From Stomoxys calcitrans (Eukaryota > Arthropoda > Insecta > Diptera > Muscidae): a stretch of 64,000 nucleotides of DNA. Of this stretch, positions 55,851-64,000 are shown one piece after another. Where the stretch lies: assembly GCF_963082655.1 (NCBI RefSeq), contig NC_081552.1, positions 197,888,781-197,952,780 on the forward strand, in the 5' to 3' direction. The notes beneath the pieces are model-generated. The model worked only from the letters and a program-made list of their open reading frames with translations, did not search any database and was not told the origin of the DNA. The first letter of the stretch is position 1, and each line of letters begins with the position of its first letter. The position numbers and the translations under genes are program-made.

Positions 55851-56205
55851 TAAAACATTAAGAATTTAGCAGATCATAATGCAAAACCATAATGGAGTTG
55901 TGCGATAATGCAAGGCTTTTAACATAATTGTGTATCATAAATCCAAACAAACCACGATCTGCCGATACAACAGTAAATTGAACTTGGCATCGTTTTCAAT
56001 AAGCACAGTCCATTTTTAAAGTTTAACGTTAAATTAATTTGATAATTGATAAAAAAAACTAGTTGGAAGAATAAAAGGTATTGTCGGGGTAAAACAATTT
56101 TATATTTGTAAGAAAAATCTTGCAAGAATTTACCGCAAAAAACTTTTTTTCAGAAAAGAAGTTTACCCTTTATGCCACATAAATTATTTTTTATCGTGTA
56201 GAAGC

Positions 56206-56490
56206 TTAAGAAGCCAAGGTTCGAAATCGGTTTATATTGCACCTAATACATTTATAAGGTTATGAATCGGTATGGCCCATTTACAATTCCAACCGATCTA
56301 TAGTAGCAGAAAGTATTTGGGCAAATTTTCAAGCGCCTAGCTTAACTTCTTTGACAGTGAGCATGCTTTCGGCAGACAGTCGGACGAACAGATAGGTAAA
56401 TCGACTTGGAATGTCAAGACGACCAATATTTCGATGAGTTACAAATGGAACGACGAAATTAATACACCCTTATCGTATTATGGAGGGTAC
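56206..56490 (+). repeat. AB monomer and B end (right flank of insert)
   Basis: GAAGCTTAAGAAGCCAAGGT and AATCGGTTTATATTGC, then GCTTTCGGCAGACAGTCGGA and a diverged B end, CACCCTTATCGTATTATGGA with GGGTACAAATT. It continues the element broken at 52735. Confidence 0.7.
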
Positions 56491-56692
56491 AAATTAATTT
56501 ACGTTAAAATTTTGTAAATGGTTATTGTATATGAAAGGTTTCAGAATCCGCGCCTTTTCAGAATAGTACTCGCTTCCGTCAAATTCCTCCTTTCTCGTCC
56601 AAAAATTCCAATTTATAGGCAAATTGAGACGTTAATCATATATTAGGTTATTGCGTTGCAAAATGCTCAACATTAAGAGTGAATACCTTTTT
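56491..56692. other. Short repeat-poor spacer
   Basis: AT-rich, no feature recognised. Confidence 0.3.
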
Positions 56693-57406
56693 ATACCCAC
56701 CATCACAGGATGGGACGTATACTCATCTTCTCATTCCGTTTGTTACACCTTGAAATGTTCGTCTAAGACACCGTAAAGTAGATATATTCTTGAACGTGTT
56801 GACTTTCTTGTGTCGATCGTTTCGTTCCAAGTTCGTCCGTTCATCTGTAGAAATAATGATAGGAGTCGAACGAATAAAATATCCGCATGCATTTTGCTCG
56901 ACCTACTTCTTATTGATGTAGATCGTTGGAGATTGCAAATAACCATATCGATTAAGATTTGGATATACGTGTAATTCAAATGGTCCTTCGATTTGACCTC
57001 TTGCGTCCATAGAAGAATCAAATGCTGATTTGGCTGAAATTTTGCACAAAGTATTCTTTTATGATTTTCAACCTCCTTTAAGTATGGTCCAAATAGATAT
57101 ATAACCCTCTACAGATCTAATATAAACTAATTCCCCGATTTGGCATACAGACACTTCCTGCTTATATTTAGAAGCTGCAAAAGTTATCAAATTTGGCTAA
57201 AGTTTTGCACTCGATACTTTGATATGACTTCCAACATTTAAGGTAAGCATTGCCCAATTTGGTCTATAACCATATCGATCGAATGGTACGCTAATTAAGT
57301 ACACATATGTCCTTCAACTTAGTTAATTTGGGGAAAATTTTAGTAAAATTCACATTGGCGGATTTCCTAGAGTCGGCACTACCGAGCTTGACACGATTTT
57401 ACTTGT
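56693..57406 (-). repeat. AB element, diverged
   Basis: Reversed B end: TTATACCCACCATCACAGGA, then TAAAGTAGATATATTCTTGA and TGTGTCGATCGTTTCG. Three diverged monomers follow. The A end is modified: GGCGGATTTCCTAGAGTCGG, then GCTTGACACGATTTTACTTG. The A end is the start of a 164-bp tandem array. Confidence 0.65.
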
Positions 57407-57875
57407 TTTCGTTTGCTTTATCTCGTGACTCTGAGATGACAGAAATTTGGTACGTTAAGTAAGTACACATATGTCCTTCAACTTAGTTCATTTGGGGAAA
57501 GTTGTAGTAAAATCCACGTTGGCGGATTCCCTAGAGTCGGCACTACCGAGCTTGGCACGATTTTACTTGTTTTCGTTTGATTTATCTCGTAACTTTGAGA
57601 TGACAGACATTTGGTACATTAAGTAAGTACACATATGTCCTTCAACTTAGTTCATTTGGGGAAAATTTTAGTAAATTCGACGTTGGCGGATTCCCTAGAG
57701 TCGGCACTGCCGAACTTAGCACGATTTTACTTGTTTTCGTTTGCTTTATCTCGTGACTCTGAGATGACAGAAATTTGGTACGTTAAGTAAGTACACATAT
57801 GTCCTTCAACTTAGTTCATTTGGGGAAAATTTTAGTAAATCCACGTTACCAAGCTTGGCACGATTTTTCTTGTTT
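57290..57875. repeat. 164-bp tandem array spanning an element/flank junction
   Basis: ACACATATGTCCTTCAACTT occurs at 57301, 57465, 57629 and 57793, exactly 164 bp apart. Each unit holds the AB A-end tip (GAGTCGGCACTACCGAGCTT, GATTTTACTTGTTTTC) plus non-element flank (TTATCTCGTGACTCTGAGAT). The last unit is partly deleted. About 3.6 copies. Confidence 0.92.
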
Positions 57876-58469
57876 TCCTTTGCTTTATCACTAGATACAT
57901 AGCCCTCTCGTGACTCTGGCCTTTTGTCAGATAAACTTTCTTGCTGTATGGTAGTCTTTTTTAAGCGAATGAGTTCCGATGAGTTTGATTTCTGGCTTTT
58001 ACAAATAACGTCTACTTTTTTTTATTACAAATGCGCACGAAAATGGATTTCTATATCTCATAATACGATTTAGAAATACTAAGAATTGCAAACTAACTAT
58101 AAAAGTCATAATAGACAAGCAGCACAAAAGTTTGTACAAACATGTCAAGGAACACATCAAAGCAATTTCAATATTGATTGCAATTTTAATGGTGCTGCAT
58201 AATAGAAAAGAAAATATTGTAAACAGAATAAAAATGCTATAGCATTCTTATACTTCTGATATGTATGTATGTGACTCAATGGTTTCCTTATCCATGTAAT
58301 GTAATGTAGTTATCTTTGAATGAAATCATTCTGGGTGGGCGTTAACGCATTCAAATATTGTCTTTTCTTTTTGCTCAAAAACCATTTATCTCGACTCTGT
58401 GCAAAACATAGAGAGTGAATTTGTTGTTGTTACTTTTTAAATTCTCCTCTTTTTATTATTATTTCACAG
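57876..58469. other. Repeat-poor stretch upstream of the candidate exon
   Basis: AT-rich, intron-like. It includes a polypyrimidine-rich tract just before 58470. No coding sequence recognised. Confidence 0.4.
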
Positions 58470-58579
58470 CTAGAAGTGCCAAATATTGCTGGAAGCCACA
58501 AAGTCACACCAGCTGTTGTTGTTTACAGGATAGTCTACGTTGTTCGACTAACGTTGAATGTATTTCCGATATGCATTGG
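58470..58579 (+). CDS. Candidate internal exon, cysteine-rich, unknown gene
   Basis: A 110-bp segment is preceded by the pyrimidine-rich TTTTATTATTATTTCACAG (a good acceptor, AG at 58468-58469) and followed by GTGAGTAC (a consensus donor) at 58580. In the frame entered at phase 1, it is open throughout and ends on a codon boundary. It encodes RSAKYCWKPQSHTSCCCLQD followed by SLRCSTNVECISDMHW: six Cys in 36 residues, spaced like a disulphide-bonded extracellular module. A second frame is also open; the third has a stop. I do not recognise the family. It lies outside all repeat families seen here, which supports host origin. Confidence 0.4.
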
Positions 58580-58734
58580 GTGAGTACAATTTATATGGTT
58601 CTTGGCAAAAATAGGTATGCAAATGCTTTAAATTTTAAAGGTTTACAATTTGCCTGCAAACTTTGAGGAACAGTGGAAATACCTGCCTTATGTCTTAGTA
58701 TGCTGATCGATTGAAGTTTGCTTAGTCCTATGCT
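58580..58734. other. Sequence downstream of the candidate exon donor
   Basis: AT-rich, no further exon recognised before the SINE fragment at 58735. Confidence 0.3.
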
Positions 58735-58830
58735 TAGCCCTCTGCGCTAAGGTGGCCGTAGATTAACATGTCCGCCTATGACACTGAACGCCTGGTTTCG
58801 AATCCTGGCGAAACCATCAGATAAAAACAA
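58735..58830 (+). mobile_element. SINE head fragment with inverted tip
   Basis: ACATGTCCGCCTATGACACT, then TTTCGAATCCTGGCGAAACC (B box). It is preceded by CCCTCTGCGCTAAGGTGGCC, which is the reverse complement of the SINE A-box end, so two head tips face each other. No body. Confidence 0.7.
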
Positions 58831-58984
58831 GAGCGCCACCGTTTCAGACCACCTGGATGGTTACCTCCAATAATATACGACCTGTGGGACATCCCCTAGG
58901 TAACTGGGATAATTTTAGCAGCCCCTGCGGCAATAACAAATTCCGCACTGCAACCCAAAACGTTTAACGTTTTTAGTCTTTAGT
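58831..58984. other. Short spacer
   Basis: Non-repetitive; contains GGACATCCCCTAGGTAACTG. No feature recognised. Confidence 0.3.
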
Positions 58985-60344
58985 CTAGCTGAACCCGGTC
59001 CGCTCTGCTGCGCTTCTTTTCCTTTATATGGAGCAAAATTTTCCTTTGAATATCTATTTTCAGCAATTAAAGATCTTTTGGTGAAATACCATGCTACGGA
59101 AATAGTATATCGCTTGACTAACAGTTTAACAATATAAGTGCCTTTATCTGACTCCCATATGATTTTTATTGGTCTACGAATTTAAGTTTGAATGTAAGGT
59201 GTGCTCCATTCTTAAAATGCTTTATTTCAGCCAGATATTCTCATGATATCTGATTTAGGGGTGTTTCCGGAGGTGAGGTGGTCCCCCAGACACTTGGCCC
59301 TGAAAAAATATCAGCATCGTGCTCTTCTCTCAAATACCATTTATTTAAACCCCCTATTGCAATTCATGTTGAGGGGAGTTTACACGATGAGGCGTCCCCC
59401 AAACACATGGCCCCAATATTGGTTATCAAATTCGTTGTCTAATCTCAAATACCCTTATGTGAACCCCATATTGCGATAGTCAGTAAATTTCCCCCAGAAA
59501 ATTGGAGCCGAAAGTGGGTATAAATTTTTGCGCTGCCCCCAATACCTTTCATTTAAGCCCCACATTGACATATGCCCAATTAGGGGGTGTTTTGGGAAAA
59601 CATTAAGCCCTGAAAATATATCAGCAACGTGCTCTATTCTCATTCTCAAATACCATTCATTTAGACCCCTTATTGCAAAGGCCAGGTTTGGTTTGGTGTA
59701 TGGGCCCTAAAAACTATGAATATCGAGCTCCACTGTCTTGAAGACCCAAACTGTCTTGGTGATCAAATACGTCCTATTTGGCGGTTGTTATGGTGGAGGG
59801 ACGTCCCCCTAGACAGTTGGTCCCGAATGTTGATAACAGATTCATGGTCTACTCCCAAATACCTTTCATTTGAGCCCCATATTGCTATGGTCGTAAATAG
59901 TCCGATTAAGGGGTGTTGGTTTTGGGAGTTGGGGTGGTCCCCCAAACACTTGGTCCGACGATTGGATATCAGATTCGTTTTCTAATCTTAAATACCTTTC
60001 ATTTGAGTCCCATATTGTCGTGATTGGTGTATATATATATTTGGTTGGTTTGGGGGCGGGGCGCCCCCCTTGGTACCCCATCTGAAATTTGGACACCAAG
60101 TTTTTGTTTGTAGGTTACTATAAGAGAGCACACAAAATTTCACTTAAATCGCCACACCCATCTCCGAGATCTGGCGTTTCTCAAAATTAGGGTAAGGGGG
60201 AGGGTCCGTCCCCCCTTCAGATATCAAAAATGTAGTACCCTATTTTCACCACGGGATCCTGTTCGTGAAAATCGGTTCAGCCGTTGCTAGTCTATAAGGA
60301 ACACACATACAAACACAAATTGATTTTTATATATAAGAAGATGA
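58985..60344 (-). mobile_element. Non-autonomous Helitron, both ends present (1360 bp)
   Basis: On the minus strand it starts A|TCATCTTCTTATATATAAAA at 60344, followed by TTTGTGTTTG and a CGGCTGAACCGATTTTC leader. About eight roughly 110-bp units follow (CAAATGAAAGGTATTTG; GGGGGACCACC). The 3' end has AGTATATCGCTTGACTAAC-type and GGAGCAAAATTTTCC-type words (given on the plus strand), a GC-rich hairpin-like segment and CTAG at 58988-58985. No target duplication is needed for Helitrons. No Rep/helicase, so it depends on an autonomous partner. Confidence 0.8.
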
Positions 60345-60846
60345 TAAACAGTAGAGTGGAGCGGAGCGGACGTGCTTTCATTTCGCTCCTCGAAGAAGAA
60401 AAAACATCCGTATCTCAGAATAGATACCTATTACGAAAAATTTTAAAGCTTTTCATGAGTAGGCTCAAAATGATCTCCAAAAACCCAACAGCTGCAGTGG
60501 TAGCATCAGACCGTAACATGTTATCCTTCTCTCCTATAGGTGTGGATTCCTTGGCACCTGTGGTCGAGACTGATGCTTCAAGCGCACAACCAGTCGTCAG
60601 ACTTACAGATTAGACAGAGGGTTGCACAGTTCGTCCCCAGCCTTTAAGTAAAGCTGGTGTTACCGGTTCAGATTCAGACAGCGACATTGTCAACGAAACA
60701 GTCATCGCAGTTGAATCGCGTGATAAGGAACGGACAGAAGTGAGTGATGGCTTTGCTAAGCTCACAAGCAGACCGAGAAAGCGATCCGGTGCACGACGAA
60801 GAAACCACAAGAGTGTGTACCGGCAGCAAGAGAATAAGCGAACAGG

Positions 60847-61049
60847 AGCAAAGAACCTAATACTGAAACATTAGGCAATACAGTGACTTGAAAGTTAATG
60901 CAGCCTTAAGAACCTGGAGCGGACGATGAGACCATCACTTACTTCCATGAAGTTCATTTACTGGAGGACCAATGGCTGATGTCATCCAGATAAAACTCCA
61001 CCGAAGCGAGACACGCTCTGATGAAAAAAATCAGCAAGGGCAAGATTCA
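60847..61049 (+). repeat. 203-bp direct repeat, copy 1 (out of place in ORF1)
   Basis: Identical by eye to 62476-62677 at a 1628-bp offset (starting AGCAAAGAACCTAATACTGA). It carries the end of ORF1 and the start of ORF2 (ATGGCTGATGTCATCCAGAT at 60972), yet lies before the middle of ORF1. Shared stop codons show the duplication happened after decay had begun. Confidence 0.92.
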
Positions 61050-61399
61050 ATCGCAATCGGGTGAACGCGCAGGATGATGGTAGGGATAGAACTGATATTT
61101 CTAGCACTTCTACGGAACCTGGAAAGAGAATCAGATCTCCCGAAGAGCATAACACTGCCGAAACGCTGAAGAAGAAAAAGAGCTCCCCGCTTTATAGTAC
61201 TCTGAGAAGATCAAGCCAGCCAGCAACCCTGTTACGCGGGAGTGGCAAGGAAGCCCAACAGCGATGGGATGGCTTATGCAGTTATCGATATCGGCTATGC
61301 ATCCGGTAGGACTCCACCAGATCGTCGGTCCCAGATGAGGCATTTGGTAAGCGAACGGGTTATCGAAATCTTAACGCTGCGCTTTGTGTCAGCTAAATA

Positions 61400-61637
61400 T
61401 TGGGTTGCCCAAAAAGTAATTGCGGATTTTTCATATAGTCGGCGTTGAAAAATTTTTTTACAGCTTGTTACGCTGTAATTGCATTCTTTCTTCTGTCAGT
61501 TATCAGCTGTTACTTTTAGCTTGCTTTAGAAAAAAAAGTGTAAAAAAAGTATATTTGATTAAAGTTCATTCTAAGCCTTATTAAAAATGCATTTACTTTC
61601 TTTTAAAAAATCCGCAATTACTTTTTGGGCAACCCGA
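61400..61637 (-). mobile_element. Mariner-type MITE copy 4 (238 bp)
   Basis: TTGGGTTGCCCAAAAAGTAA at the left end and its inverted counterpart at the right end (one change: CCCGA). TA at 61398-61399 and 61638-61639. Same orientation as the copy at 34609. It disrupts the DUF4780-like region. Confidence 0.92.
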
Positions 61638-62019
61638 TACATTGGTACCGTCAAAAAACTGGAAGTATCCACACTCCCTGGGGTGCAAAGCTCGACCATG
61701 TGAGAATGATGAAAATCCCACAGCTAACAAAAGAGACGGTCTTCATCAAGGATGTGGACGGCGAAATCGCGACGAAACGCATGATGGAAGTCTTAATCAA
61801 GTAAAACCAAGATTTAATTCTGAAGAAATGGCACGTTTTCCACAGGGAGCAGAAGGAGGAAGGAACTCTCCTTGTGGTGGGCATTGACCAAGTCTTCGTG
61901 AGAAGTTTGGCTAAGACTAAAGGTATAGCGTACAAGGGGAAAATGGCATTTTTTCGAGATTGGGAAGGAAAGGATAGGCAAATATCCTCATATTCAGCTA
62001 TTAGGCGGTGCAGTAGCAG

Positions 62020-62530
62020 AACACTCAATAACGCCTAACGGACGGGGGGCCGACGACGATATAATCACCGACTGTCTCAATATTGGGAAGACTAAGATAA
62101 GTAAAGATCCTAGTACTAAAACATCAGGCAGTGCAGGGGTGAGAGACCCAACACAGCCTAACGAACAGGGACCCGACGACGGAACCATCAACGACTTCTC
62201 GAGATTCCGAAGAATAGGATGGATAAAGATCCTAATGCTGAAACATTAGGCAGTGCAGTGGCAGAGAACTCAATGCCGCATAATGCACAGGGAGCAGACT
62301 ATGAGATCATAACCTACTTCCAAGAAGTCCATTTACTTATGATTTGGAAGACTAGCCCCCAATATCGGAACATCAGACAATGCAGGTACGGGAAACTCAA
62401 TGCAGCCTAACGAACTCGACGATGGAGCCATTACCAACATTTTAAAGATTCGGAAGACCAGGCAAAGAAAGATAAGCAAAGAACCTAATACTGAAACATT
62501 AGGCAATACAGTGACTTGAAAGTTAATGCA
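62020..62530 (+). repeat. About 125-bp tandem units encoding a 42-43-aa repeat
   Basis: Related units start at about 62105 (GATCCTAGTACTAAAACATC), 62227 (GATCCTAATGCTGAAACATT), 62357 (CAATATCGGAACATCAGACA) and 62481 (GAACCTAATACTGAAACATT). The protein pattern is D-P-N-x-E-T-L-G-x-A-V-x-x-N-S-M-Q-P-N-E, then an acidic D-D and I-T-x-F. Spacings are 122, 130 and 124. Confidence 0.75.
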
Positions 62531-62677
62531 GCCTTAAGAACCTGGAGCGGACGATGAGACCATCACTTACTTCCATGAAGTTCATTTACTGGAGGACCAA
62601 TGGCTGATGTCATCCAGATAAAACTCCACCGAAGCGAGACACGCTCTGATGAAAAAAATCAGCAAGGGCAAGATTCA
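62476..62677 (+). repeat. 203-bp direct repeat, copy 2 (in place)
   Basis: The in-context copy: the ORF1 end followed by the ORF2 start. It continues directly into endonuclease sequence at 62678. Confidence 0.92.
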
Positions 62678-62815
62678 TGTTGCCTTAATTCAGGAGCCAT
62701 GGACGACCCGGAACAAAGTTTCTGGACTGAACCATATCATCTACCAATTATGCTAACACTGGTAGTCTGCCGAGGACTTGCGTTTTTTCTGATACAAATT
62801 TAAATTAAGTATTTT
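62600..62815 (+). pseudogene. LINE ORF2 endonuclease N-terminus
   Basis: Starts MADVIQIKLHRSETRS (62600). After a one-base frame change, KKISKGKIHVALIQEPWTTR follows, the conserved start of R1/I/jockey endonucleases with the catalytic Glu in IQEPW. Sequence is lost after about 62770. The rest of the endonuclease and the RT fingers are missing. Confidence 0.75.
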
Positions 62816-62845
62816 CCCTAGAGTTGGATGCAAGAGTGGTGAGAC

Positions 62846-63002
62846 AGGGAGACTTTGTGAGGTATTTTGCCATGTAAAAACTTATCCCCAAAGAGGTGTC
62901 GCTCTGCGGCACGCCGTTCGGACTCGGCTACAAGCTTATCATTGAGCTTAAAATTGAATCGGACAGCACTCATTGATTTGTGAGAAGTTTTTTCCCAGTT
63001 CA
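62846..63002 (+). mobile_element. SINE tail fragment inside the LINE
   Basis: TTTGTGAGGTATTTTGCCAT, GGTGTCGCTCTGCGGCACGC, CATTGAGCTTAAAATTGAAT, CACTCATTGATTTGTGAGAA. This is the body and tail of the tRNA-derived SINE, without a head. It marks the site where the middle of ORF2 is missing. Confidence 0.78.
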
Positions 63003-63998
63003 ATTAGCAAACTGCTCAAATAAAAACATCATGCCAATGTCAAGGGAAGGTCGGTGGAGACAGCCCTGCACGAGGTTGCGCATAAAATAGATGAATCCTT
63101 CGATGCCAAAACGTACACCCTGGCGGTATGCATTGACATCGAGGGGGCTTTTAACAATGTGCGGACCGACACAATGATCCAATTCTTAAACCAGCACCGG
63201 GTGGATCGGGTCCTTAGAGACGGGATAAGCCATATGCTAAGGAACAGGTAGATCAATTGTGGATCCCATGACATAAATATTAGGGAGAAAGTGGCACAGG
63301 GCACCCCACGGGGGGCATTTTATCGCCACTCATATGGGTGACCACCATAAATAACCTAAAACGGATGCTGACTGAGGTGGGATTTGAACCCATCTGTGAG
63401 CTAGACCTAGGACTCCCAATGTTAACCCAGAAAAGACCGAAATTTGCTTGTTCGCGAGAAAGACAATTGTGGGCCAATTTAACGTACCACGTTTCCTCAA
63501 TAAAACGATTTCGATACCTGACAAGGTCAAAAACTTGGAACTTGGGAAGGAATTTTAGTTGGAAGAATCACATTCAGGAGCGTGCCTCACATATGTTGGG
63601 CTCTATGAAGACGGGCCGTAGGCTCGAAATGGGGCCTAAATCCATGGATAGTCCACTGGCTCTACACGAGCATGATTAGACCAATACTTAGTTACACGCC
63701 AGTAGTTTGGTGGACTGCTATGGAGAAAAAGTATAACGTTAGGATAATACAAGGGGTTCAGAGAACATGTTGTCTTGGCATAGGCGGAGCGATGAGGACC
63801 ATTCCCGCTAGGGCACTGGAGACTTTTCTAGATATTCGACCCATAGACGTACAGTTTAAGTGTGAGGCAGCCGTTGCGGCTTTGAGACTTAAGGCGATGG
63901 AAGAATGGATAAAGGATAACAGCAGGTCATACCATGGCGGTATAATCGAACGATAGGAAACCCGGATGGATTAGAAGTGGTTTCCGATCGGATACCTG
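63003..63998 (+). pseudogene. R1/I-like LINE ORF2 reverse transcriptase, 3' part
   Basis: 63054-63251: ETALHEVAHKIDESFDAKTY, then TLAVCIDIEGAFNNVRTDTM (motif A Asp in CIDIEGAF). 63270-63330 (frameshifted): REKVAQGTPRGG with ILSPL (motif B). The YADD block is not found between EPIC and the next recognisable piece. A KYLGV-like region is degraded at about 63510-63560. 63672-63956: MIRPILSYTPVVWWTAMEKK, RTCCLGIGGAMRTIPARALE and LDIRPIDVQFKCEAAVAALR. It runs toward the window edge, so any RNase H would lie outside. Confidence 0.82.
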
Positions 63999-64000
63999 AG

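Larger units (their letters stand above)
52736..56205. mobile_element. Candidate DNA transposon (3.5 kb) carrying a LINE
   Basis: The left edge reads CACGCAAAAAATAAAACATT; the right edge, reversed, reads CACGATAAAAAATAATTTAT. Both abut the same broken position of an AB monomer (GCGCCCT / GAAGCTTAAGAAG), with TA next to each edge. This fits terminal inverted repeats with a TA-containing target duplication. No transposase coding is recognised. An RTE-like LINE fills 53224-55850. The superfamily is undetermined. Confidence 0.45.
60345..62600 (+). pseudogene. R1/I-like LINE ORF1 (DUF4780-like), degraded
   Basis: Frames change several times. Up to 60613: GVDSLAPVVETDASSAQPVV. 60614-60870: VTGSDSDSDIVNETVIAVES, then a basic RPRKRSGARRRNHKS run (nucleic-acid binding). 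61061-61240: EPGKRIRSPEEHNTAETLKK, then KKKSSP. 61242-61400 has GMAYAVIDIGYASGRT. After a MITE, 61700-61960 (in broken frames) has KETVFIKDVDGEIATKRMME and TLLVVGIDQVFVRSLAKTKG. The last two blocks resemble DUF4780, a domain found in ORF1 of some fly LINEs. It is followed by 42-43-residue repeats (62020-62480). Dead. Confidence 0.65.

Overview
This is eukaryotic DNA, AT-rich and densely packed with transposons. It looks like a calyptrate muscoid fly such as Stomoxys, Musca or a relative. That placement is inferred from the mix of interspersed repeats and the mariner, SINE and LINE types; it has not been verified. I see no intact protein-coding gene. Nearly all recognisable coding potential is decayed transposon ORFs. 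The best candidate for host coding sequence is a single 110-bp cysteine-rich exon at 58470-58579.

Most of the window is one dispersed repeat family, called the AB element here. Its A end contains CAAGTAAAAGCGTGCTAAG followed by a small palindrome (TTCGGCC-G-GGCCGAA) and a CCACCACCATGG-like motif. Its B end carries CCGACCCTACAAAGTATATA, GTCCGTCCGTCTGTCTG and a terminal CCCCATCCTATGGTGGAGGG-like motif followed by TATA. Between the ends lie tandem monomers of about 153 bp built on GATCGGTCTATATGGCAGCT. At least three diverged monomer subfamilies share this period. Copies in both orientations occupy 11.4-20.5, 23.3-29.0, 32.6-40.6, 40.7-49.0, 51.5-52.7 and 56.2-57.4 kb. A second array-bearing class has Helitron-like ends (ATC..., hairpin plus CTAG) and internal repeats of roughly 110-130 bp: 0.1-0.35, 7.5-8.1, 20.5-22.2, 29.0-31.2, 50.3-51.4 and 59.0-60.3 kb.

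Layout. 1-8.1 kb: two degraded RTE-like LINE copies in opposite orientation, each flanked 5' by the same Helitron-type repeat, so they form a large inverted duplication. One copy holds a 423-bp solo LTR. 8.1-11.4 kb: fragments of three other LINEs and a SINE. 11.4-20.5 kb: AB elements carrying a mariner-like transposase pseudogene, a 607-bp snapback element and SINEs. 20.5-31.2 kb: Helitron-type arrays, AB elements, a SINE and a mariner MITE. 31.2-32.6 kb: repeat-poor DNA. 32.6-49.2 kb: AB elements with nested MITEs, SINEs, LINEs and a second 607-bp snapback. 49.2-50.3 kb: repeat-poor. 50.3-57.9 kb: Helitron-like copy, AB elements, and a candidate DNA transposon carrying a third RTE-like LINE with its 5' region. 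57.9-58.7 kb: repeat-poor, with the candidate exon. 59-60.3 kb: a Helitron with both ends. 60.3-64 kb: a degraded R1/I-like LINE with an ORF1 that resembles DUF4780.

Nothing here forms a pathway. The logic is insertion layering: AB elements are the oldest substrate and were hit by SINEs (10- and 15-bp target duplications), mariner MITEs (TA duplications) and LINEs. The two 607-bp snapback copies are almost identical and are probably the youngest insertions.
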